Source: Deefgea rivuli DSM 18356 (GTDB lineage Bacteria; Pseudomonadota; Gammaproteobacteria; Burkholderiales; Chitinibacteraceae). From it: DNA of 64,000 bases. The stretch covers positions 124,001-188,000 of the forward strand of contig NZ_KK211083.1 of NCBI RefSeq assembly GCF_000620145.1. The letters run 5' to 3'. The notes under the pieces were generated by a model. That model did not search any database. It was not told where the DNA came from and worked only from the letters and a program-made list of their open reading frames with translations. Each line of letters opens with the position of its first letter. Position 1 is the first letter of the stretch. The position numbers and the translations under genes were made by a program. Below, piece after piece: positions 35,969-44,436 of this stretch.

Positions 35969-36484
35969 TCACTGTGCCTTTTGTAGCTCGGGCAGGATTT
36001 TGTTTTTGAACACCTCGGGCGTGATCGGGCCGATGTGTTTATAGGCAATGCGGCCCGCTTTATCGATGACAAAGGTTTCCGGCACGCCGTACACGCCATA
36101 ATCAATACCAACACGGCCATCGCGGTCGGCGACGACCACCGCATACGGATTACCACGCGTTTGCAGCCAAGCTTTTGCATCAGCGTCTTGGTCTTTGTAC
36201 GCGAGGCCGACCAGCGTCACCTTGTACGATTGAGCAATATCATTCAGCACCGGATGCTCTTGAATACATGCGCCACACCACGACGCCCAGACGTTAAGCA
36301 AATAGGCTTGGCCTTTGAGTTCCGACGGTGAAAACTGCCCTGGCGCATCGAGTCGATCAAGCTTAAACGCAGGCGCAGGCTTGCCTATCATCACCGACGG
36401 AATTTCACGCGGATTGAGCGTCAGCCCCACCGCCAGCAAAATCACCAGTGCCGCAAAAATTAATAATGGCGCGTAGCGTTTCAT
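35969..36484 (-). CDS. ccmG: CcmG/DsbE, periplasmic thiol:disulfide oxidoreductase
   Basis: 171 residues: an N-terminal membrane anchor (LLIFAALVILLAVGLTL) and a thioredoxin fold with the active site WASWCGACIQEHP and the cis-proline region YGVYGVPETFVID. It keeps apocytochrome cysteines reduced for heme ligation. It overlaps ccmF by ATGA; its stop (TGATG) overlaps a possible ccmH start. Confidence 0.95.
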   Translation of the reverse strand: MKRYAPLLIFAALVILLAVGLTLNPREIPSVMIGKPAPAFKLDRLDAPGQFSPSELKGQAYLLNVWASWCGACIQEHPVLNDIAQSYKVTLVGLAYKDQDADAKAWLQTRGNPYAVVVADRDGRVGIDYGVYGVPETFVIDKAGRIAYKHIGPITPEVFKNKILPELQKAQ

Positions 36485-38472
36485 GCTGTTGTTCCTGATG
36501 CAGTTTCAGCGGATTTTCCAAAGCGTTTCTGCCGATATCGGCGATCAGACAGTGCAATCGCGCCGCCTAGCGCCATCAATAAGCAGCCATACCAAATCCA
36601 GCCCACCAGCGGTTTGTAATGCACGCGCACCAGCCAGTCGCCGGTGAATGGATCACTACCGATGGGTTCCCCGAGTGCGACGTAAATATCTTTGAGCGGC
36701 GTATGGTGAATCGCCGCTTCGGTCATCGGCATTTGGCTAGAGAAATACTGGCGTTTTTCTGGATGCATCACGCTAATGGCGCGGCCATTTTGGCTGAGTG
36801 CGAGATGCCCGACCAAACTGGCGTAATTGCTGGCGCGTTCGGGTTTTACCGCATCAAAGCGCAGCGTATAGCCCGCAACTTGATGCGTATCGCCAAACGC
36901 CATGCGTAAATCAGCCTCACTTTCGTAGCTCGACACCACCGTTACGCCAGCAACAAATACGGCAATGCCAATGTGCGCGATATGCATGCCAGAAAACGCC
37001 GCTGGAACTTTGCGCAATGCTTGCCACCATGAGGGGCTGGTTTTGCGATAGCTCAGCAGGCGAGTGCTCCAATCGCGAACCGCCATCAGCGTGATCCACA
37101 GCGCCGCAGCGAGTGCGAGCGCCACGCCCCAGCGCCACTCGCCCCAAGATAATGGCAATAATGCGCCGCCGACCAATGCCAAAATCATCGGCACTTTGCT
37201 CGCCAACCAGATGCCGTGGCCGTCTTGATGCTTCCAGCGTATCGTGCCGCTCAGCCCCATCAGCAATAACGCGGGCATCATCAATGGGATAAATACGCTA
37301 TTAAAGTAGGGCGGCCCGACCGACAATTTGCCTTGGCCGAGTGCGTCGATTAGTAGCGGATACAGCGTGCCGATAAACACCGTCGCACAGGCGACGACCA
37401 GCAAGACATTATTCGCCAGCAGTAGTGATTCACGCGAACACCAATTAAACGCACCTCCGCCCTCCAACATCGGTGCGCGCCACGCGTACAGCGCTAGCGA
37501 CGTACCAATCACCAAGCAAAGGAAAATCAAAATAAACGTCCCACGCGCTGGATCCGTCGCAAACGCATGCACTGAGGTCAATACGCCTGAGCGCACGAGG
37601 AAAGTCCCGAGCAGCGAGAGGGAAAATGTCGCAATCGCCAGCAAAACCGTCCAATGCTTAAACGCATTGCGTTTTTCGGCCACCGCCAGCGAATGAATTA
37701 GCGCAGTACCCGCCAGCCACGGCATAAAGGATGCGTTTTCGACCGGATCCCAAAACCACCAGCCGCCCCAGCCCAGCTCGTAATACGCCCAAGCGCTGCC
37801 GAGCATAATCCCTAGCGTTAAGCACACCCACGCGGCGGTCGTCCAAGGTCGGCTCCAGCGCGCCCAAGTCGCATCCAGCCGCCCTGAAATCAGCGCGGCG
37901 ACGGCAAACGCAAACGCGACTGAAAATCCGACATAACCCATATACAGTAGCGGCGGGTGGAAAATCAGCCCCAAATCTTGCAGCAAAGGATTTAAATCTG
38001 CGCCATCGCTGGCGGCTGGTAATTGCCGAGTAAAGGGGCTGGACGTTAGCAAAATAAACAAATACAAGCCGCTACCCACAAAGCCCAACACGCCGCCGAC
38101 CAAAGACTGTACCGACAGCGGCAAATTGCGGCCAAACACAGCTACCGCCGCGCCCCAGCCAGCCAGCATCAACACCCACAGCAATAGCGAGCCTTCATGC
38201 CCGCCCCAAACGGCAGCGAATTTATAAAATATCGGCAGCAAGCTATTGGATTGCCGCACCACATAGCGAATCGAAAAATCGTCCTGCAAAAACGCCGTCG
38301 CCAACAGGCCAAACGCAGTGGCGGTGAGGAGCAGTTGCAACACGGCTGCGGGGCGCGCGACGCGCATTAGCGGCAGATTATTGTGAATTCCACCCCAAAT
38401 CCCAAAGCCCGCCTGAATCAGCGCGACCAACAGCGCCAAAATCAGCGCAAAAGTACCGAGTTCACCGATCAT
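36481..38472 (-). CDS. ccmF: CcmF, heme lyase component
   Basis: 663 residues, about fifteen membrane helices, beginning MIGELGTFALILALL as in most CcmF. The tryptophan-rich WWD domain is present (GWGGWWFWDPVENASFMPW), with heme-ligand histidines in GGHEGSLLLW and IHSLAVAEKR. With CcmH and CcmI it attaches heme from holo-CcmE to apocytochrome c. It is preceded by a CACGAAA repeat element that separates it from ccmE. Confidence 0.96.
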   Translation of the reverse strand: MIGELGTFALILALLVALIQAGFGIWGGIHNNLPLMRVARPAAVLQLLLTATAFGLLATAFLQDDFSIRYVVRQSNSLLPIFYKFAAVWGGHEGSLLLWVLMLAGWGAAVAVFGRNLPLSVQSLVGGVLGFVGSGLYLFILLTSSPFTRQLPAASDGADLNPLLQDLGLIFHPPLLYMGYVGFSVAFAFAVAALISGRLDATWARWSRPWTTAAWVCLTLGIMLGSAWAYYELGWGGWWFWDPVENASFMPWLAGTALIHSLAVAEKRNAFKHWTVLLAIATFSLSLLGTFLVRSGVLTSVHAFATDPARGTFILIFLCLVIGTSLALYAWRAPMLEGGGAFNWCSRESLLLANNVLLVVACATVFIGTLYPLLIDALGQGKLSVGPPYFNSVFIPLMMPALLLMGLSGTIRWKHQDGHGIWLASKVPMILALVGGALLPLSWGEWRWGVALALAAALWITLMAVRDWSTRLLSYRKTSPSWWQALRKVPAAFSGMHIAHIGIAVFVAGVTVVSSYESEADLRMAFGDTHQVAGYTLRFDAVKPERASNYASLVGHLALSQNGRAISVMHPEKRQYFSSQMPMTEAAIHHTPLKDIYVALGEPIGSDPFTGDWLVRVHYKPLVGWIWYGCLLMALGGAIALSDRRYRQKRFGKSAETASGTTA

Positions 38473-38518
38473 TGTGTTTCCTATACAAAATCTGAATCGT
38501 GGGATCGCTAAATCGTAG

Positions 38519-38690
38519 GATCACGAAAGGCACGAAAGAAAAAGCGAAATACACGAAAAAAAGCGAAAAAAGACCGAACAGTGCAATCTAGTAGGTCGGC
38601 CTTTAGGCCGATGATTCAGTTGCGTAGTTGGATTTCCTCCGCGCTGTTTTCGAATTTTTTTTTGCCTTTTTTTTCGTGCCTTTCGTGATC
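38519..38690. repeat. CACGAAA inverted-repeat element between ccmE and ccmF
   Basis: 172 bp with arms GATCACGAAAGGCACGAAA (left) and its near-perfect inverse at 38672-38690, each followed inward by A-rich or T-rich tracts with more CGAAA units. The centre has a GGTCGGCC-TTTA-GGCCGATG hairpin. The right arm touches the ccmE stop codon. Confidence 0.75.
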
Positions 38691-39136
38691 TAAGGTTTTG
38701 CCTTTTCCGCTGCTTTTTGATGTGCTTTATTCACTGCGTCTTGCGCTTCGGGTGGCATATAGTTTTCATCATGTTTGGCGAGTACTTCGCTGGCGGTAAA
38801 CACGCCGTTTTCCCAGCGGCCTTCGGCGACCACGCCTTTTCCTTCTTTAAACAAATCCGGCAAGATGCCGCGATATTGTACGGGGATGACTTTGTCGGTG
38901 TCGGTGACGTCAAAGCGAATTGTGACGCCATCGGCGGCGCGTTGTAGGCTTTTATCGACCACCATGCCGCCAATGCGGAAAGCCCGACCTTGCGGCGCTT
39001 CACCAGCGGCGATTTGCGTTGGGGTGTAAAAAAACACCAAATTTTGCCGAAACGCGTTGACGACAAAAAAAGTCACCAAAGCCAGCGCGATCAATGCGCC
39101 AATAATCCAGGCTGCGCGTTTGCGTCTGGGGGTCAT
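38690..39136 (-). CDS. ccmE: CcmE, periplasmic heme chaperone
   Basis: 148 residues from the ATG at 39136 (AAGGAG 5 bases upstream); an in-frame extension upstream is repeat-derived and rejected. It has one membrane anchor (about 9-27), an OB-fold beta domain and the covalent heme-binding histidine H122 in KHDENYMP. CcmE receives heme from CcmC and passes it to CcmF. The tail is Lys/Ala-rich. Confidence 0.95.
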   Translation of the reverse strand: MTPRRKRAAWIIGALIALALVTFFVVNAFRQNLVFFYTPTQIAAGEAPQGRAFRIGGMVVDKSLQRAADGVTIRFDVTDTDKVIPVQYRGILPDLFKEGKGVVAEGRWENGVFTASEVLAKHDENYMPPEAQDAVNKAHQKAAEKAKP

Positions 39137-39147
39137 ATTGCTCCTTA

Positions 39148-39258
39148 AATCCATCAATTCGTCATTCCGGCGAAGGCCGGAATCCAGCTGCAAGGCTGGT
39201 TTTACCTTCGCTCTGGATACCGGCCTATGCCGGTATGACGATTTAAATGAATGTTTTA
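39148..39258. repeat. 111-bp dRS3-like repeat, copy A
   Basis: From AAATCCATCAATTCGTC to AAATGAATGTTTT. It has ATTCCGGCGAAGGCCGGAAT at one end and ATACCGGCCTATGCCGGTAT at the other, joined by TTTTACCTTCGCTCTGG. A near-identical copy including its flanks is at 47477-47586. This copy separates ccmD from ccmE. Confidence 0.8.
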
Positions 39259-39313
39259 TTGGTGTCCGATAGTTGTGCTATCACGAGGTGCAGAACTGAA
39301 AACCATTAGATGC

Positions 39314-39493
39314 TTATCCATCTTGGCTTTCAGCCAAAGCCATACGGCGTAATTGCTTTAATACATTTTTTCTATGCTGCTTTATTAATACCCACTCTAG
39401 GCATAGCCCCGCAGCGCAGATCCAAAAAGAGCCCCAGACATATACGCCATAGCCACCCATGGCGAAAAATTCATTCCACGATTGCCAAGCCAT
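39314..39493 (-). CDS. ccmD: CcmD, small heme-exporter accessory protein
   Basis: 59 residues beginning MAWQSWNEFFAMGGYG, the typical CcmD N-terminus, then one membrane helix (about 14-36) and a basic tail (KQHRKNVLKQLRR). The ATG overlaps the ccmC stop by one base (TAATG). CcmD helps release holo-CcmE from the CcmABC complex. Confidence 0.92.
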   Translation of the reverse strand: MAWQSWNEFFAMGGYGVYVWGSFWICAAGLCLEWVLIKQHRKNVLKQLRRMALAESQDG

Positions 39494-40260
39494 TATGCTT
39501 TTCCTCCTGCAATCAATTCCTGCACCCAGCGGGTACGGCCCTCGCGCAGCAAAATCAGCGTGCGAACGCGGGATAGCGCAGTCGCGATGCTGTACATCCA
39601 CGCCGCCAGCGACATCAACAGCATCGCAATCAACATCGTCGCGACCATGGTGCTGCCTTTTTCCATCGAAATCGACGCGCCTTGATGCAGCGTATTCCAC
39701 CATTTCACCGAGAAATAAATCACCGGCACATTAAACACACCCACAATCGCCAACACCGAACCCGCTTTGTCGGCACGATCGGGCTCGTCGATGCTGCGCG
39801 TTAGCGCGATAAAGCCCAGATAGAGGAAAAACAGCAGCAACATCGACGTCAGCCGCGCATCCCACACCCACCAAGTGCCCCACATCGGCTTGCCCCACAG
39901 CGCGCCAGTGAACAGCGATAAAAACGCCATCAGCGCACCCGTCGGCGCGAGCGCTTGCGCCATCATTGCGGATAGCCGAGTGCGCCACACCAAATGCATA
40001 ATCGACCAAAACGCCATGACGATATAAATGAACATCGCCATCCAGCTGGTTGGCACATGCAGGAAAATAATCCGATAGCCTTCGCCTTGCTGCGCGTCGG
40101 CGGGGGCAATCGCAAAGCCTAGCCATAGACCCACAATCGCCAGCAGCGCTGCGAGCACGGCAAAAATCGGCACTAGTTTGCCCGCCAGTGGGTAAAACTG
40201 GAGGGGTGAAGCGAAGTGAAAAATGTTTAGCCAGCGTGGGCCGTCATGGTTCAGTTTCAT
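39493..40260 (-). CDS. ccmC: CcmC, heme-handling membrane protein
   Basis: 255 residues with six membrane helices. The WWD-type motif reads WGTWWVWDARLTS, with ligand histidines in LHVPTSWMAMF and NTLHQGASI. It transfers heme to CcmE at the periplasmic face. It is separated from ccmB by 380 bp containing a MITE-like palindrome. It overlaps ccmD by one base. Confidence 0.95.
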   Translation of the reverse strand: MKLNHDGPRWLNIFHFASPLQFYPLAGKLVPIFAVLAALLAIVGLWLGFAIAPADAQQGEGYRIIFLHVPTSWMAMFIYIVMAFWSIMHLVWRTRLSAMMAQALAPTGALMAFLSLFTGALWGKPMWGTWWVWDARLTSMLLLFFLYLGFIALTRSIDEPDRADKAGSVLAIVGVFNVPVIYFSVKWWNTLHQGASISMEKGSTMVATMLIAMLLMSLAAWMYSIATALSRVRTLILLREGRTRWVQELIAGGKA

Positions 40261-40333
40261 CGTTATTCCGAAAGTAAAAACAGTCGCTTCGGGTGGCTAT
40301 ACCCATTGAAAATATGTGAATCCGTGCGCTGCC

Positions 40334-40528
40334 GTGGTGTTGTAGGGTGGGTTAGGCCACCGCATTGCATTTACAAACCGCCGATGCTCATTGGCCGCGT
40401 ACCCACCATGGCAATGCCAAAATGAGCACATGGCGTTCTTATTCATAGCGTAATGGTGGGTTACGGCCGCATAGCCCTTGCTCCATAAATTTACATTACT
40501 GGCGGCCTAACCCACCCTACAAAACCAC
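40334..40528. repeat. 195-bp MITE-like palindrome between ccmB and ccmC
   Basis: Terminal inverted repeats of about 26 bp with the core TTGTAGGGTGGGTTAGGCC, matching its inverse at the right end with one or two mismatches; internal CCCACCATGG and GGTGGGTTACGG repeat the theme inversely. No coding capacity. The remainder of the 380-bp gap holds a partial GGTAT palindrome (about 40529-40578) and an 8-bp stem CGGATAAG/CTTATCCG (40598-40621). Confidence 0.75.
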
Positions 40529-40640
40529 AGGTATTTCCTTGTAGGCATTTAAAATCAATGGCTATATGGCAATACATGTTAAAAATTAGTATTAGATCGG
40601 ATAAGCTGTTGATCTTATCCGGCGGATGTTTAAAATCCCA

Positions 40641-41315
40641 CTATTCCACCGCCAGCCTTACCGCCATCGCCGCCAACCACGGCGCTAAAAATAGCGTTCC
40701 GCACAGTATCGCCGCTAGTAATGACAGCTCGGCATAACCCGTTAATCCACTACTGACCGCCGCCACCGCGCCGCTGCCGAAAATGAGCACGGGTGCGTAT
40801 AGCGGTAAAGCGAGCAAGGCCAGCAGCATTTCGCCTTGGCGCACGCCCAAGGTCAGCGCTGCACCGATGCTGCCCAGCGCGCTCAGTGTTGGTGTGCCGA
40901 TGAGCAGCGTCGCCATCAGCATCCATAAAGCGTCGGCTTCCAGCCCATATTGAATGCCGAGTAGCGGCGCGATCAGCGTCAGCGGCAAGCCGGTGGTGAG
41001 CCAGTGGGCGACGAGTTTTCCGGCGACCATGACGCTGGCTGGTGCTGGCGCGAGTAGCAATTGTTCGAGTGTGCCGTCTTGCCAATCGGCGTGAAAGAGC
41101 CGTGGCAATGCGAGTAAATTCGCCAAAATCGCCGCGACCCACAACACGCCGGGGCCGATGCGCGCCAAGAGTTGCGGCTCCGGGCCGACGGCGAGCGGGA
41201 ATAGGCTGGCGACCAGCACAAAAAACACCAAGCCGACCAGCAAATCACCACGCTGTTGCCACGCGAGCAGTAGGTCGCGCTGAATGACGGAAAGAAAAAA
41301 ACGGCTCGCGTTCAT
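40641..41315 (-). CDS. ccmB: CcmB, heme exporter permease subunit
   Basis: 224 residues with six membrane helices and the typical N-terminus RFFLSVIQRDLLLAWQQRGD, then RLFHADWQDGTLEQLLLAP. It forms the CcmA2B-C complex whose ATPase cycle frees holo-CcmE. It is separated from ccmA by 127 bp containing one arm of a CACGAAA element. Confidence 0.94.
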   Translation of the reverse strand: MNASRFFLSVIQRDLLLAWQQRGDLLVGLVFFVLVASLFPLAVGPEPQLLARIGPGVLWVAAILANLLALPRLFHADWQDGTLEQLLLAPAPASVMVAGKLVAHWLTTGLPLTLIAPLLGIQYGLEADALWMLMATLLIGTPTLSALGSIGAALTLGVRQGEMLLALLALPLYAPVLIFGSGAVAAVSSGLTGYAELSLLAAILCGTLFLAPWLAAMAVRLAVE

Positions 41316-41342
41316 TTAAAATCCACGAACGTCAAAAGCGAG

Positions 41343-41505
41343 AGTCCACGAAAGGCACGAAAAACACGAAAAATAAACCCACTAAAAAAGATGCTTGGGG
41401 TGCGATAAATAGTTGGCGAAGTAAGCTTGTTTTGGAGAAGCATTATTTGGATTCCGCCATAGAAGCCTTCAGCTGTTTTAGGTGTTGTTCGTGCCTTTCG
41501 TTGAC
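41343..41505. repeat. CACGAAA inverted-repeat element overlapping the 3' end of ccmA
   Basis: Arms of 25 bp: AGTCCACGAAAGGCACGAAAAACAC at 41343-41367 and its inverse at 41481-41505 with two mismatches. The right arm is inside ccmA, so the last 20 or so codons of ccmA, including its stop (41443-41445), lie inside the element. Confidence 0.8.
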
Positions 41506-42129
41506 TAATGTTTTTGAACTTAAATCCAGCTCGATAATATGATGTATTGCCTCAGGAAGCTTCTGGTGCGATGTGAAGATGGCAATACCCCCATTAGCGC
41601 AGTGTTCAGCAATCCAGCCACCAAGCTGTTCCTGTGCCGTGGCATCCAGCGCCACAAACGGCTCGTCGAGCAGCCACAGCGGGCGGGGAGTCACGAGTAA
41701 TCTGGCGAGCGCGGCGCGGCGGGCTTGGCCTTGCGACAAGCTCCGCACCGGTAAATCGCATTGCCGTGCCAAACCGACTTGTGCCAATGCGTTCAAAATC
41801 GCGGCTTCAGAGAGCGGATTACCCGCTAACTTCGCCGCCAAATGCAGATTATCAAACGGGCTGAGCAGCGCTTTCAGTGCGTCTTTGTGGCCGAGGTAAT
41901 GCAATTGCGCATAATAATCATCACCCCGCGCCGCAATATTTTGCTCTTGCCAGCAGATTTCGCCCTGCTGCGGCTGCGTGAGGCCAGCGAGTAATTTAAG
42001 TAAGGTCGTTTTACCCACGCCATTTTCGCCGCGTAAATGCACGCAATCACCCGCTTGCAGTGTCAGCGACAGCGCAGAAAACAGCGGGCGATCCCCGCGT
42101 TGTGCGGCAAGATGGGTGATTGAAAGCAT
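41443..42129 (-). CDS. ccmA: CcmA, cytochrome c maturation ATPase
   Basis: 228 residues, slightly longer than usual. Walker A LRGENGVGKTTLLKLL (about 33-48), signature SLSQGQARRAALARLL, Walker B LWLLDEPFVALD and an H-loop FTSHQKLP are intact. The final 20 residues (NERHEQHLKQLKASM...) extend past the normal end and are encoded by a CACGAAA repeat arm, so the original C-terminus seems to have been replaced or extended. It is the first gene of the ccm operon. Confidence 0.94.
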   Translation of the reverse strand: MLSITHLAAQRGDRPLFSALSLTLQAGDCVHLRGENGVGKTTLLKLLAGLTQPQQGEICWQEQNIAARGDDYYAQLHYLGHKDALKALLSPFDNLHLAAKLAGNPLSEAAILNALAQVGLARQCDLPVRSLSQGQARRAALARLLVTPRPLWLLDEPFVALDATAQEQLGGWIAEHCANGGIAIFTSHQKLPEAIHHIIELDLSSKTLVNERHEQHLKQLKASMAESK

Positions 42130-42408
42130 GCTTGTCAGTATACGGTGCGAGCCACAGCGACGGCGGGTATTTGGTTCTAGCTGTGGCTAACTAAAAAGAG
42201 GTAGTCCTTAATGCAACAGGCATGAAGGGGGATTTCTTTTATAGTGGGAGGTGCTGTCTTATTCCAGTAGCCGCGCAGTGCATTGCGTCGGATGTGGCCT
42301 CGATGCTGTTAGATTTGCTTGTAGAGTACGACTAAGCTTGCATAGATCCGTTAAATTGAGTGCTAAAAACAGTTTTTGGGCGTCCGCCCGTAGTTGCACA
42401 AGGAAGCC

Positions 42409-43416
42409 ATGTTCACCTCCACCGCTAAGCCACCAGATCGGGTTTTAGAAGATAGATACGGCCGCGCCATTCGCTATTTGCGGCTGTCGGTGACCGATCG
42501 CTGCGATTTGCGTTGCAGCTATTGCCTGCCCAAAGGCTTTGACGGTTACGAAGAACCTAAAAACTGGCTTAACTTCGATGAAATGACGCGATTAGTCGGC
42601 ATTTTCGCGAAAGCTGGTGTGTCACGCGTGCGTTTGACCGGCGGTGAGCCTTTATTGCGCAAAAACCTGCCCGAACTCGCAGCGCGTTTGGCCGCTCTGC
42701 CCGGTATTGAAGACCTTTCCTTATCGACCAATGCCACGCAGCTGGTTAAGCACGCGCCTGCGCTCAAAGCCGCTGGCGTAAAACGTATCAATGTTAGCCT
42801 CGATTCGCTGGATAAAGGCTGTATCACCACCATCACCGGCCGCGATAGTTTTGACGCGATTATGGCTGGCATTATGGCCGGTAAAGCCGCAGGATTTGCA
42901 CCGATTAAACTGAATATGGTCGCCATGCGCGGCGTGAACGAGCACGAAATCAACCGTATGGTCGCCTTCTGCCTCGAAAATGACTTTATCTTGCGCCTGA
43001 TCGAAGCGATGCCGATGGGCGATACCGGCCGCAATACGCAGTATCTCGATTTAAATCCGGTGCGCGAGCAATTGGTGCAGCAATTTGGCCTGATCCCCGA
43101 AGTGCTCGAACTTGGCGGCGGCCCAGCGCGCTATTGGCAAACGGCGGATGGCAGCGGCCGAGTTGGCTTTATTACGCCAATTTCGCAGCATTTCTGCGCA
43201 ACGTGCAACCGCGTGCGCTTGGCCGTTGATGGCACTTTGTATATGTGTCTCGGCCAAGAAGAAAAATTCGAATTTGCGCCTTTATTGCGAGGAGGGGCTT
43301 CGGATTCTGAAATCCTTGCCGCGTTGAAAGAAGCGATTGAGCTGAAACCCGAAAGGCACGAATTTAAAGAGCAACCGGGCAAGATTATTCGGTTTATGTC
43401 GCAGACGGGTGGCTAG
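42409..43416 (+). CDS. moaA: MoaA, GTP 3',8-cyclase (radical SAM)
   Basis: 335 residues from the ATG at 42409 (AAGGA 6 bases upstream). The radical SAM cluster motif CDLRCSYC lies near residue 30, GGEPLLR follows, and the C-terminal second cluster has CATCNRVRL with the later cysteine in MCLGQEE; the end is MSQTGG. It converts GTP to the 3',8-cyclo intermediate, the first step of molybdopterin synthesis. The 280-bp leader was checked for a molybdenum-cofactor riboswitch, but none was convincing. Confidence 0.96.
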   Translation: MFTSTAKPPDRVLEDRYGRAIRYLRLSVTDRCDLRCSYCLPKGFDGYEEPKNWLNFDEMTRLVGIFAKAGVSRVRLTGGEPLLRKNLPELAARLAALPGIEDLSLSTNATQLVKHAPALKAAGVKRINVSLDSLDKGCITTITGRDSFDAIMAGIMAGKAAGFAPIKLNMVAMRGVNEHEINRMVAFCLENDFILRLIEAMPMGDTGRNTQYLDLNPVREQLVQQFGLIPEVLELGGGPARYWQTADGSGRVGFITPISQHFCATCNRVRLAVDGTLYMCLGQEEKFEFAPLLRGGASDSEILAALKEAIELKPERHEFKEQPGKIIRFMSQTGG

Positions 43417-44436
43417 GTATTGGCGTCCTCGTCATTCCGGCGAAGGCCGGAATCCAGTGGCGATGGTGATTCAGGTACGTAGGGTGCAATAAGCAAAGCG
43501 CATTGCACCGGTTGAGTTGTGCGTAGGTCGGATGAGCCGAAGGCGTTATCCGACTCAAAATTGATAAGTGTTTAATCAGTAGTGATTTGATGATGCGGGG
43601 TCGCGCTAATGCCGCGCGGCACTTACTTTTCTTGAACGGCCAAGAAAAGTAAGCAAAAGAAGGCCGCCCCAGTATTTCGTCGTCGCTACGCGCCGATGCC
43701 CTCGCTGTGGACAATCGAGGCGGTTGCGCTCAAAACTCGTTCGGCCTCAAAGACAAAAGCATCGGCCTCGCTCAAACATTGATCGCAAAAACCCCGCCCC
43801 GCTTGTTCCTCACTCGGCGAAATACGGGGGATTTTGCGTAGATCGACGATGTTTGTTCTGATTGAACATCGTGCTGTTTATTGTTGTGTAGGGCGGGTTA
43901 GTTTTATCAACCCGCGTGGATTTTGCTTGTTGATATCGGACTCAAATTGGCGGCTTACGCTTTTGGCTGATTAGTCCTACGATGTTAATGTATTTGATTG
44001 TAGCCCTTTGTTTCTAATACTTATAAGGCAATACATCGACTTTATTTGAAACGTCGTTGAGCTACGCGAGATCCCTTGCATCGCGCCGAGCGAGGTGACG
44101 CCAAAGCTTAGCGGGATGTTTTTCCCCGCTTAGCGACGCGGGATCCCATTTTCGGGGAACAAGCGGCAAGGGGGTTTCGGCGGGGTCTGTTTTGTTAAAC
44201 CCCGCCGCCTTGCCGATTGTCCGTAGCGCAGCCCATGGCCTTAGGCCAGAATCCGGCGTAGCCGGAGGCAGATGCGGGGTCGACAACTTAATTTCCTTGA
44301 TGAGCTAGTAAGTTCTGCGGAGCAGAGTCGCTGACGATGCGTTAGTATATAAATTAAATTAGTATTTTAGATTTTGCATTCGAGTCAGATTTTACAATCC
44401 TTAATGCGGAATCAGATTATTTTTCAAGGATTTGTA
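43417..44436. repeat. Repeat-dense gene-free region inside the molybdenum cofactor cluster
   Basis: About 1 kb with no convincing gene. In order: a half dRS3-like unit (43430-43466, ATTCCGGCGAAGGCCGGAAT), a hairpin GTCGGATGAGCC...TTATCCGAC (43527-43554), a 13-bp perfect inverted repeat CTTACTTTTCTTG/CAAGAAAAGTAAG (43622-43653), GC-rich sequence with frames broken by stops, a GGCGGGTT/AACCCGC hairpin near 43894-43916, and a second GC-rich block (44050-44285) with GCTTAGCGGG...CCCGCTTAGC. GATGCGGGGTCG occurs in both GC-rich blocks (near 43594 and 44274). The repeats have accumulated next to the AT-rich gene at 44437. Confidence 0.65.
43622..43653. repeat. 13-bp perfect inverted repeat
   Basis: CTTACTTTTCTTG (43622-43634) and CAAGAAAAGTAAG (43641-43653) with a 6-base loop. 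It forms a strong AT-rich hairpin, followed by AAAAGAAGG. It is part of the repeat-dense region and marks one GC-rich repeat block. Confidence 0.7.

Noticed and set aside
39137-39193. N-terminal extension of ccmE
   Set aside because: The extra residues ([12 protein letters not shown]) are translated dRS3-like repeat; AAGGAG clearly selects the ATG at 39136.
42130-42408. Molybdenum cofactor riboswitch before moaA
   Set aside because: The leader was read for paired stems and an expression platform; nothing matched convincingly.
43342-43370. GAAAGGCACGAA inside the 3' end of moaA as another repeat-derived tail
   Set aside because: It encodes KPERHEF, which fits the normal MoaA C-terminus before the conserved MSQTGG end, so the match to the CACGAAA repeat is probably chance.
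43394-43714. 106-codon minus-strand frame after moaA
   Set aside because: It runs across a dRS3-like half unit and other repeats and antisense to the end of moaA; composition is repeat-like (WIPAFAGMT).
44062-44286. 74-codon minus-strand frame in the GC-rich repeat block
   Set aside because: No ribosome-binding site, and it lies entirely in repeat sequence with internal inverted repeats.
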